Assembly (NCBI GenBank): GCA_009693105.1
Contig: SHXV01000006.1
Coordinates: forward strand, 1-46,573
DNA from: Dehalococcoidia bacterium
GTDB taxonomy: Bacteria > Chloroflexota > Dehalococcoidia > SHXV01
DNA: 46,573 nucleotides
Direction: 5' to 3'
Shown: positions 34,639-41,851 of the stretch, piece after piece
How positions within the stretch are numbered: position 1 is the first letter of the stretch
How the letters are laid out: the number at the start of each line of letters is the position of its first letter
Notes under the pieces: model-generated
Seen by the model: only the letters and a program-made list of their open reading frames with translations
What the model was told of the DNA's origin: nothing
Databases searched by the model: none
Program-made: the position numbers and the translations under genes

Positions 34639-36162
34639 TCAATGCCGGAAGTGGCGAATGCCGGCGAACACCATCGCCACGTCGTGCTCATCCGCGACGC
34701 GGATCGTCTCCTCATCGCGGATGGAGCCACCGGGCTGAATGATGGCCCGAACGCCACCCTTCGCCGCCGCCTGCACACCATCCGGGAAGGGGAAGAAGGC
34801 GTCCGATGCCAGCACGGACCCGCGAGCCCGCTCGCCGGCGCGGGCGAGCGCCAGCCCCACGCTGGTCACCCGGTTGGGCTGGCCGGCGCCCATCCCCAGC
34901 AGGACGCCATCGTGGGCGAGGACGATAGCGTTGGACTTGACGTGCTTGACGGCACGCCAGGCGAAGCGGAGATCGCGCACCTCCACCTCCGTGGGCGCGC
35001 GCCGGGTAACCACGCGAAGTTCGATGGCGTCGTCATCGTAGACATCGGGCGTTTGCGCCAACATACCGCCCGCCACCTGGCGAAACACGAGGGCGTCGAT
35101 AGGTCCGGGGGCGCCCATGCGCAGGATGCGAAGATCGCGCTTCTTCTGCAGGATGGCGAGGGCCTGCGGCGCGTATTCCGGCGCGATCACGATCTCGTAG
35201 AAGGTCTTCGCCACTTCCACCGCAGCCGCCTCCGTGAGCGGGCGGTTGAAGGCGACGATGCCGCCGTAGGCGGAGACGGGGTCGCCGGCGAGGGCGCGGC
35301 GGTACGCCTCCGCCTGATCGGCGTGAGTGGCAAGTCCGCAGGGATTGGTGTGCTTAATCACCGCGACCGCGGAGTTGGGAAAATCGGCGGCGGCGCCCCA
35401 GGCGGCATCAGCATCGAGGATGTTGTTGTAGGACAGCTCCTTGCCGTGCAGCTGCTCCGCGCCGGCGATACCGCGGCCCCGGCTCAAGCCGGACAGCCGA
35501 TAGAAGGCGGCGGCCTGGTGAGGGTTCTCCCCGTAGCGCAGGTCGAACCGCTTGTCCAGAGCGATGGTGAGGTGCTGGGGGAAGCGCTCCCCCTCCGCCA
35601 GCAGGTAGGTGCTGATCGCCGTATCGTAGGCGGCGACATGGGCGAAAGCCTTGCGCGCCAGGCGCTGCCGCTCCACAACGGGGACATCGCCCGCCTCGAT
35701 CAGGGCGAGGACACCTGCATAATCCGCCGGATCGACGAGGACGAGGACGTCCGGGAAGTTCTTGGCCGCCGACCGGATCATCGTGGGGCCGCCGATATCG
35801 ATGTTCTCCAGCGCTTCCTCCAGCGCGACGTTGGGCTTGCTCACCGTCTGGACGAATGGGTAGAGGTTCACGGCGACGAGCTCGATGCCGCCGATGCCGT
35901 ACCGCTCCATTTGGGCCAGGTCGCCCGGGTTGTTGCGACGGGCCAGGATGCCGCCGTGGACCTTTGGGTGAAGCGTCTTCACGCGGCCGTCCATCATCTC
36001 CGGGGAGCCGGTCAGGTCGGAAACCTGGCGGACGGCCAGCCCGGCGGCGCTGAGCGCGCTGTGCGTTCCGCCCGTGCTCACAAGCTCCCAGCCCATGCCC
36101 GTCAGCCCGCGCGCGAACGGCTCAAGGCCGGCCTTGTCATAGACACTGAGCAGTGCCCTCAC
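34639..36162 (-). CDS. purH: Bifunctional AICAR formyltransferase/IMP cyclohydrolase PurH
   Basis: Last two steps to IMP. 507 residues. The N-terminal MGS-like cyclohydrolase domain starts RALLSVYDKAGLEPFARGL and holds STGGT and GRVKTLHPKVHGG; the formyltransferase part holds GENPHQAAAFYR, ELSYNNILDADAAW and IKHTNPCGLA with the catalytic Lys-His, ending FFPFPDGVQAAAKGGVRAIIQPGGSIRDEE. GTG 36162 overlaps the purM stop (GTGA), so the genes are translationally coupled. Confidence 0.97.
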   Translation of the reverse strand: MRALLSVYDKAGLEPFARGLTGMGWELVSTGGTHSALSAAGLAVRQVSDLTGSPEMMDGRVKTLHPKVHGGILARRNNPGDLAQMERYGIGGIELVAVNLYPFVQTVSKPNVALEEALENIDIGGPTMIRSAAKNFPDVLVLVDPADYAGVLALIEAGDVPVVERQRLARKAFAHVAAYDTAISTYLLAEGERFPQHLTIALDKRFDLRYGENPHQAAAFYRLSGLSRGRGIAGAEQLHGKELSYNNILDADAAWGAAADFPNSAVAVIKHTNPCGLATHADQAEAYRRALAGDPVSAYGGIVAFNRPLTEAAAVEVAKTFYEIVIAPEYAPQALAILQKKRDLRILRMGAPGPIDALVFRQVAGGMLAQTPDVYDDDAIELRVVTRRAPTEVEVRDLRFAWRAVKHVKSNAIVLAHDGVLLGMGAGQPNRVTSVGLALARAGERARGSVLASDAFFPFPDGVQAAAKGGVRAIIQPGGSIRDEETIRVADEHDVAMVFAGIRHFRH

Positions 36163-37220
36163 GGCATTCCCTCCAGCACAAACTTCGTCCCGTCAGCGGG
36201 GCTCGATTCGATGCCCCCCAGCTGGACGGCACCCGGGATGGCGGCCAGCAGCGCATCGGCATCTGCCTCCCCCACAACGAGGACCATGCCGATGCCCATG
36301 TTGAACACCTCAAGCATCTCTCCCAGTGCGATCTCCCCGCGCGACTGGATCAGCCGGAACAGCGGCGGCACCTCCCACGCACCCCAGCGCACGCGGGCGC
36401 AGACGCCATCGGGCAGGACGCGGGGCAGGTTTCCGGGCAGCCCGCCGCCGGTGATGTGAGCCATCCCCTTGAGCCGGGCCACGTGGGGGCGGACCTCCGG
36501 AATGTAGGAGCGGTGGGGGGTCATCAGCGCGGCCCCCAGCGTGCCGCCCAGTTCCGGGTAGACCTGCTCCAGCCGGGCCCGTTCCGCGGCGGCGTCGCCA
36601 TCGATCCCCACCTCCAGCACCTGGCGGGCCAGCGCGTAGCCGTTGGTGTGCAGGCCGCTGGAGGGCAGCCCCAGGAGGGCATCGCCGGGGCGGATGCGTG
36701 AGCCGTCGATCATCTCGTCGCGCTCCACGGCCCCGACGACGAAGCCGACGAAGTCGAAGTCTCCCGGCTGGTAGACTCCGGGCAGATCGGCCGTTTCCCC
36801 ACCGATGAGGGCGCACCCGGCCGCGGCGCACGCCTCCGCCACGCCCTCCACCATGGCGATGCGGTCATCATCTGATACCTGGTTGGAGGCGATGTAATCG
36901 AGAAAGAAGAGGGGGAGGGCTCCGCTCACCAGCACATCGTTGAGGGATTGGTTGACCACATCGTGGCCCAGGGAGCGGTACTGTCCGGTGAGCGGAGCCA
37001 GCTTGAGCTTGGTGCCCACGCTGTCCGTGCTCGATACCAGCACGGGCTGCCGGTACCCCTGCAGGGCGAAGGCGCCGCCAAAGGCGCCGATCCCTGACAG
37101 CACTTCCGGGCGGGTGGCGCGGGAGGCGACCCCCCTAAGCCGATTGACAAATCGCTCCGCGGCGCGCAGGTCTACGCCCGCCTCAGCATAGCGATGAGGG
37201 GGAGAACCGGGCTCTGTCAT
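36159..37220 (-). CDS. purM: Phosphoribosylaminoimidazole synthetase PurM
   Basis: AIR synthase, ATP-dependent ring closure of FGAM. 353 residues: YAEAGVDLRAAERFVNRL, STDSVGTKLKLA, GHDVVNQSLNDVLVSGALPLFFLDYIA, LIGGETADLPGVY, and GMAHITGGGLPGNLPRVLP. The Ala-Gly-Val-Asp start and DVxxxGA box are complete. It overlaps purF by one base (TAATG) and purH by four, forming a tight purF-purM-purH unit. Confidence 0.97.
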   Translation of the reverse strand: MTEPGSPPHRYAEAGVDLRAAERFVNRLRGVASRATRPEVLSGIGAFGGAFALQGYRQPVLVSSTDSVGTKLKLAPLTGQYRSLGHDVVNQSLNDVLVSGALPLFFLDYIASNQVSDDDRIAMVEGVAEACAAAGCALIGGETADLPGVYQPGDFDFVGFVVGAVERDEMIDGSRIRPGDALLGLPSSGLHTNGYALARQVLEVGIDGDAAAERARLEQVYPELGGTLGAALMTPHRSYIPEVRPHVARLKGMAHITGGGLPGNLPRVLPDGVCARVRWGAWEVPPLFRLIQSRGEIALGEMLEVFNMGIGMVLVVGEADADALLAAIPGAVQLGGIESSPADGTKFVLEGMP

Positions 37221-38662
37221 TATGAGGGGCGCTTGGCTACGGTGGGGGCGGGCATTTTAAGGGTGGCCTCCTCCCCCGGCTCAAACATGAGCTTATCCAT
37301 CTCCAGTTGGACCGGGATGGGGTACTCCCCGGTAAAACAGGCGAGGCAGAAGCTGTCGCGGGGGGCGCCGACCGATTCCACGACGTCATCCACAGAGAGG
37401 TAGCCCAGCGTATCGGCGCCGACGTGCTGGCGGATGGCCTCCACGGACATCTGCGCGGCGATGAGCTCTGTGCGGGTGGCCATGTCTACGCCGAAGTGGC
37501 AGGGGTTGGTGATAGGCGGGGCGCAGATGCGCAGGTGCACTTCGACCGCTCCGGCACGGCGCAGGAGCTGCACCACGCGCGGCGTCGTGGTCCCGCGGAC
37601 GATGCTATCGTCCACGACGATGACGCGCTTACCGCTGAGGACGTGCGGCAACGGGTTGTACTTCAGGGCCACGCCCTGCTCCCGGATGCGCTGATCGGGC
37701 TGGATAAAGGTGCGCCCGACGTACCGGTTCTTCACAAACCCTTCCACGAAGGGGATGCCGGACTCATGCGCGTAGCCAATGGCGGCAGCGATAGCGGAGT
37801 CCGGCACGCCCATGACGATGTCCGCCTCCACCGGGTGCTGGCGCGCCAGCTGCGCTCCCATGCGCATGCGCACGGGGTAGAGCTGCTCCCCGCCCAGCTG
37901 GCTGTCCGGGCGGGCGAAGTAGATGTGCTCAAAGATACAGGCGGCATCGCGGCGCTCCAGCGCCTGCAGGGTGCGAAACCCGCCCGGACCGGCGCTGACG
38001 ATCTCCCCCGGCTGGATGTCTCGCACAAACGTGGCGCCCAGGTGATCGAGCGCGCAGGACTCCGAGGCGAAGACCCAGCCCTCACCCATGCGGCCCATGC
38101 ACATCGGGCGAACGCCCATCTGATCGCGGGCGCCGATGACCTCATCCTCGACGAGGACGACGAGGGAATACGCCCCCTCGATCCGCTTCATCACTTGCGC
38201 CAGGCGGTCCACCCAGTCCTTGCCAGGCGTGCGTACGAGCATGTGGGCGATGACTTCGGAATCGGTGCTGCTAATGAGGCGGACGCCGGCCTCCTCCAGG
38301 TCTTCACGCAGGCGCCCGGCGTTGATCAGGTTGCCGTTGTGCGCCACGGCGACGGTGCCGTAGGGGCCGGTGGCGACGAGTGGTTGGGCGTTTTCGATCC
38401 GGCTGGAGCCGGTGGTGGAGTAACGGGTATGACCGATGGCGGCATCTCCCCGTAGGGACGCCAGGTCCTTTTCCTCAAACACCTGAGAGACCAGTCCCAT
38501 GCCGAGCCGGACCTGCAGCCCGCCCCGGTCATATGTTGCGATGCCGGCGCTTTCCTGGCCGCGGTGCTGGAGGGCGTAAAGACCGTAGAAGGTGACACGA
38601 GCCACGTCTTCGCCCGGGGCATAGACGCCAAAGACTCCGCACGCTTCCTTGAGGTCCTCCAA
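37220..38662 (-). CDS. purF: Amidophosphoribosyltransferase PurF
   Basis: First committed step of purine synthesis. 480 residues. A 7-residue propeptide precedes the nucleophile Cys8 (EACGVFGVY), as in the Bacillus-type enzyme. Cysteines for a 4Fe-4S cluster are in the expected places (RRDAACIFEH, PPITNPCHFG, SFCLACFTGEYP), pointing to an oxygen-sensitive form. The PRPP loop is VIVVDDSIVRGTT. It heads the minus-strand purine unit and diverges from the sigma factor gene across 151 bp. Confidence 0.97.
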   Translation of the reverse strand: MEDLKEACGVFGVYAPGEDVARVTFYGLYALQHRGQESAGIATYDRGGLQVRLGMGLVSQVFEEKDLASLRGDAAIGHTRYSTTGSSRIENAQPLVATGPYGTVAVAHNGNLINAGRLREDLEEAGVRLISSTDSEVIAHMLVRTPGKDWVDRLAQVMKRIEGAYSLVVLVEDEVIGARDQMGVRPMCMGRMGEGWVFASESCALDHLGATFVRDIQPGEIVSAGPGGFRTLQALERRDAACIFEHIYFARPDSQLGGEQLYPVRMRMGAQLARQHPVEADIVMGVPDSAIAAAIGYAHESGIPFVEGFVKNRYVGRTFIQPDQRIREQGVALKYNPLPHVLSGKRVIVVDDSIVRGTTTPRVVQLLRRAGAVEVHLRICAPPITNPCHFGVDMATRTELIAAQMSVEAIRQHVGADTLGYLSVDDVVESVGAPRDSFCLACFTGEYPIPVQLEMDKLMFEPGEEATLKMPAPTVAKRPS

Positions 38663-38741
38663 ACCTGACCTCCAGGCTCACGGTGAGGAACCGTGGCCCC
38701 TGAACGGGCGCCACACCCAAAGGAAGGCGCCTCAGGCCGCC

Positions 38742-38770
38742 AGTGTATCATCGGCGCCGGAAAGGGGCAA
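38742..38770 (-). promoter_or_regulatory. Promoter of purFMH
   Basis: Minus strand TTGCCC (38770-38765), 17 bp, TACACT (38747-38742). The leader is about 70 nt. I see no PurR-type palindrome or riboswitch fold in it. Confidence 0.55.
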
Positions 38771-38798
38771 ACCTGTCCGCCACCGACGCGACCGATGC

Positions 38799-38804
38799 TA
38801 TACT
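38799..38804 (+). promoter_or_regulatory. Extended -10 element of the sigma factor gene
   Basis: TGC-TATACT, an extended -10 form, ending 9 nt before ATG 38814. The predicted leader is only about 3 nt, and no Shine-Dalgarno sequence is present. Confidence 0.55.
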
Positions 38805-38813
38805 CCCGCGGCG

Positions 38814-39389
38814 ATGGTACAGCAACCCGATGCTGATGCGCGGGATGAAGCGGCACTGGTACGGCGCGCCCAAACGGAACGGGCCGCCCTCAGCGAGCTG
38901 TACGAGCGCTACGCGCCGCGCATCTTCACCTACCTCTATTATCGGATCGGCAACGCCCAGGACGCAGAGGACCTGACAGCACGCGTGTTCTTGCGTGCGC
39001 TCCTCAACCTGCCCCAGTACGAGCCCGGCCAGGTCGGGTTCGGTCCGTGGCTATTCACCATCGCCCATAACCTGATGGCGAACTGGCACCGGGACCGGGG
39101 CCGCCGGCCCCAGCAGCCGCTGGACACGGCCCCCACGATCGCCTCGGAGAGCGACCCGACCAGCCTGGTGGAACGAGCAGAGGAAGCGGAGGCGGTGCGC
39201 GCCGCCGTGCAGAGCCTTTCGCCGGCGCGGCAGCGGCTGATCCGGCTGAAATACGTTGAGGGGCTGTCCAACCGAGAGATCGGCGTGGCGCTGGGCAAGG
39301 GGGAGGGCGCCGTCAAGAGTGCGCTGTTCCGCACCCTGGCGGCGCTGCGGCGGGAGCTGGAGCGCGCTTCGGCCGGAGATCGACGGTAG
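38814..39389 (+). CDS. ECF-type RNA polymerase sigma factor
   Basis: 191 residues. Region 2: LYERYAPRIFTYLYYRIGNAQDAEDLTARVFLRAL, with the -10 binding motif QDAEDLT; GPWLFTIAHNLMANWHRD. Region 4 helix-turn-helix: LSPARQRLIRLKYVEGLSNREIGVALGKGEGAVKSALFRTLAALRREL. There is no sigma 1.1 or region 3. No anti-sigma gene is adjacent: the next gene is an MBL-fold protein. ATG 38814 is chosen from the promoter position; the track start at 38649 adds 55 residues from the purF leader. Confidence 0.9.
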   Translation: MVQQPDADARDEAALVRRAQTERAALSELYERYAPRIFTYLYYRIGNAQDAEDLTARVFLRALLNLPQYEPGQVGFGPWLFTIAHNLMANWHRDRGRRPQQPLDTAPTIASESDPTSLVERAEEAEAVRAAVQSLSPARQRLIRLKYVEGLSNREIGVALGKGEGAVKSALFRTLAALRRELERASAGDRR

Positions 39390-39397
39390 CCGCCCGG

Positions 39398-39427
39398 TTC
39401 GACCGCGCTCTCCGTCTGCGCTAGGAT
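39398..39427 (+). promoter_or_regulatory. Promoter of the MBL-fold gene
   Basis: TTCGAC (39398-39403), 18 bp, TAGGAT (39422-39427), with a leader of about 20 nt containing GAGGGAGG. Both hexamers are imperfect. Confidence 0.4.
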
Positions 39428-39453
39428 GGATGAAAAGACGAGGGAGGCACGGC

Positions 39454-40092
39454 ATGGAGTTGGTCTGGCTCGGGCATTCCTGCTTTCGCATTCGCGGCCG
39501 CGACGCCACGGTCATCACCGATCCCTGCCCGAAGGAAACCGGGTACTCCATCGGGAAGCAGACGGCGACCATCGTGACCATCAGCCACGATCACGTTGGC
39601 CATAACAACGTTGTGGCGGTTAACGGAGAGCCGCGTGTGATCAGCGGTCCGGGCGAGTACGAAATCAGCGGGGTGCTCATCACGAGCATCGCCACCTACC
39701 ACGATGCCGAGGGAGGGAAGGTGCGGGGCAAGAACGTGGCCCACCTCATCGAGATCGACGGGGTGCGGGTCTGCCACCTCGGCGACCTGGGCCATGTGCC
39801 GACGCAGGAGCAGATCGAGGAGATGAGCAGCGCCGATGTTCTTCTGGTGCCGGTGGGCGGCAACACGACGATCGACGCGTCGGCGGCGGCCAGGACGGTC
39901 AGCCTGCTGGAGCCACGCATCGTCATTCCCATGCACTATGCCACCGCGGTCTCCACGGACGAGCTCGATGGACTGGATCGCTTCCTGAAGGAGCTGGGGC
40001 TCAAGGAGATACTGCCTGAAGCGAAGCTGACGGTCACCCGCGGGTCCGTGGCGGGTGAAACGCGCACCGTGGTGCTGGACTACCGGGGCTAA
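39454..40092 (+). CDS. MBL-fold metal-dependent hydrolase-like protein
   Basis: 212 residues: MELVWLGHSCFRIRG start, then ISHDHVGHNNV in place of the HxHxDH motif, GPGEYEISGVLITSI, HLGDLGH, LLVPVGG and PRIVIPMHY. This is the Lactamase_B_3/UPF0173-like layout. The Asp of HxHxDH is a Gly here (HDHVGH), so the second metal site may be incomplete. ATG 39454, 7 nt after GGGAGG, is preferred to the track start, which lies in the sigma factor gene. Substrate unknown. Confidence 0.82.
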   Translation: MELVWLGHSCFRIRGRDATVITDPCPKETGYSIGKQTATIVTISHDHVGHNNVVAVNGEPRVISGPGEYEISGVLITSIATYHDAEGGKVRGKNVAHLIEIDGVRVCHLGDLGHVPTQEQIEEMSSADVLLVPVGGNTTIDASAAARTVSLLEPRIVIPMHYATAVSTDELDGLDRFLKELGLKEILPEAKLTVTRGSVAGETRTVVLDYRG

Positions 40093-40118
40093 GCGCCCTC
40101 ACCCCTGCGAAGAGAGAG

Positions 40119-40143
40119 AAAACCGGCCATGACGGCCGGTTTT
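40119..40143. terminator. Bidirectional terminator, MBL gene and M23 peptidase
   Basis: AAAACCGGCC-ATGAC-GGCCGGTTTT: a 10-bp perfect stem with 5-nt loop between convergent genes. T-rich tails follow on both strands (TTTTCTTCGTT and TTTTCTCTCTC). Confidence 0.9.
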
Positions 40144-40176
40144 CTTCGTTCTCAGCCCACAGTGCTCAGAAAGGGA

Positions 40177-41634
40177 TCAGGGAAGGAAAACCATCGGGTT
40201 GAGCGGCGAAAGCTGGTTGAACGAAGCGTTGCCCTGCCGGACCTCGAAGTGGAGGTGAACGCCCGTGCTGTAGCCGGTGTTGCCGATGGTGCCGATGGAC
40301 TGCCCCGCCGCAACGTTCTGGCCGACGCTGACGCCGATCTTGGACAGGTGGCCGTAGAGCGTCTGGAACCCACCGCTGTGCCGAATGATGATGTAGAGGC
40401 CATAGTTGCAGCAGGGGCTGCCCCCCACAAACGTGACCGAACCGGCGGCAGCGGCGGCCACTGATCCGGACGGGTTGGCGAATCCGTCGATGTCGATGCC
40501 CAGCGGGTGCCCCGGGCCATAGTAGCTGGAGATGGGCCCGGAGAAGGGCCAGATGAACGAGGGGGCGCCACCGGCTCCGGACGGAGAAGCGGAGGAGGGG
40601 CCGGCCGCGGAGGAGGGGGACGATGAGGGCGACGAGGGCTGTGTCGCCGACCCTCCACCGGATGTCGTAGACGAATTGGGAGCGCTGGGAGCGGGGAGCT
40701 CGACCTTCGCCCCGGGCAGCAGGATCTCCGAGCCGATGCGGAGGTCATCGGCGGACTTCAGGCCGTTAGGGGCAAACCCGACGATGGACTGGATCGTGAT
40801 GCCGTGGCGGACCGAAAGCTCTGACAGCGTCTCTCCCGACTGAACCGGGTGAAGGACGCCATCCGTGAGCGGTACGCGTATCCGCTGTCCGGACTTAAGC
40901 GTTGGGGCGCCGAGGATTTCCAGATTGGCGCCAAGGACCGTGTCCTGGGTAACGCCGAACTTGGCAGCAATGCCGCTGATGGTGTCGCCCTGGAGCACAA
41001 TGTAGTCAAATGACGGCCCCTTCTGGGCGGCAACGGTGGCGTTCGTCGCTTCCTTTTCCGGCACCGACGCCGGCACCTGGATCGGCGCGGGCGTGGAGTT
41101 GGCGGGTGGGGTTGTGCTCACGTTGGTCGTGGTCGTCGATGAAGACGATGACAACGCCACCGCCACGGCCTCCGGCGTGGCGGTGGCGGGCCTGGCGACC
41201 ACGTCCTCACGCGTGCGGACGCCCGCAACGCCTGGCAGCGGCGCGGCGAGGGACCGGAGTTGCGTATCTTTCGCTGTTTCCGGCGCGGAGCGCGCGGTGA
41301 GGAAGGACTGATTGCTCTCCAGCGTCACGCCGGGAGTCTGCTGTTCGCGTAGCTGCGCGGTGGTGGCAAGGCCGGGCATGGAAATGGCGGGAACCGGTAT
41401 GTCAGGAAGGCCGTGGCCAAACAGGTCTGCGTTCACGCCTATGCGCGCGAAGAGTACCCCTATCCCGCTGAGCATCAGCACGACGATGTGGAGGTACGCC
41501 CTGCGTAGGGGGTAGAGCGGCTCCCGATAACTCAGGGAGCCACCGTGCGCGAGTTCCGCACCGGTGAAGAGGACATGACCACGGAATCGCTTCTCATGGC
41601 CACGCCGGCTGAGCGTGCCTCGAATTGCTCTCAC
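40177..41634 (-). CDS. LysM and M23 domain cell-wall peptidase
   Basis: 485 residues. A basic cytoplasmic head and one transmembrane helix (about 47-65) precede a Ser/Thr/Pro-rich stalk (160-200), LysM 1 (DYIVLQGDTISGIAAKFGV, about 209-255), LysM 2 (HPVQSGETLSELSVRHGI, about 262-307), a Ser-rich linker (320-358) and an M23 domain (360-480). M23 marks: GHPLGIDID (His376 and Asp381, one residue more between them than the common HxxxD), YGHLS (His429) and GVHLHFEV (His460, His462). Role: peptidoglycan cleavage outside the membrane. GTG 41634 touches GGAGG, so the true start may be further downstream. Confidence 0.87.
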   Translation of the reverse strand: MRAIRGTLSRRGHEKRFRGHVLFTGAELAHGGSLSYREPLYPLRRAYLHIVVLMLSGIGVLFARIGVNADLFGHGLPDIPVPAISMPGLATTAQLREQQTPGVTLESNQSFLTARSAPETAKDTQLRSLAAPLPGVAGVRTREDVVARPATATPEAVAVALSSSSSTTTTNVSTTPPANSTPAPIQVPASVPEKEATNATVAAQKGPSFDYIVLQGDTISGIAAKFGVTQDTVLGANLEILGAPTLKSGQRIRVPLTDGVLHPVQSGETLSELSVRHGITIQSIVGFAPNGLKSADDLRIGSEILLPGAKVELPAPSAPNSSTTSGGGSATQPSSPSSSPSSAAGPSSASPSGAGGAPSFIWPFSGPISSYYGPGHPLGIDIDGFANPSGSVAAAAAGSVTFVGGSPCCNYGLYIIIRHSGGFQTLYGHLSKIGVSVGQNVAAGQSIGTIGNTGYSTGVHLHFEVRQGNASFNQLSPLNPMVFLP

Positions 41635-41697
41635 CCTCCAATAAACGCTGGACGATACTAGAGTGCGTACCGACGGCGTCGTCGCAATGACCCGGTT

Positions 41698-41726
41698 ATT
41701 TTGCGCATATCTTCCACTACGGTCAA
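41698..41726 (-). promoter_or_regulatory. Candidate promoter of the M23 peptidase gene
   Basis: Minus strand TTGACC (41726-41721), 17 bp, CAAAAT (41703-41698). A TAGTAT hexamer nearer the gene (around 41660) is an alternative -10. Confidence 0.35.
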
Positions 41727-41799
41727 GCGCGGCGGAGCGCAGGGTCGGTCAGGAGGGTGAAGACCAGGGTTTTTCCCTTAGAATCAGGACGGAAGCAAC

Positions 41800-41827
41800 G
41801 GGGGCGAAAGGAATTCCTTTCGCCCCC
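41800..41827 (-). terminator. Palindromic hairpin after clpC
   Basis: GGGGGCGAAAGG-AATT-CCTTTCGCCCCC is a perfect 28-nt palindrome, 25 nt after the clpC stop. It probably ends the heat-shock transcript, although the following bases on the minus strand (GTTGCTTCC) are only weakly T-rich. The rest of the 217-bp gap holds only the candidate peptidase promoter. Confidence 0.65.
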
Positions 41828-41851
41828 CGCAATCGATCCGACGGACGCCCG

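Noticed and set aside
34180-36459. 759-residue plus-strand ORF
   Set aside because: Antisense shadow across the glycosyltransferase, purH and the end of purM.
37307-38455. 382-residue plus-strand ORF
   Set aside because: Antisense shadow of purF; no motifs.
38663-38813. Purine riboswitch or PurR box before purF
   Set aside because: No matching conserved core or palindrome was seen in the 151-bp gap, only two divergent promoters.
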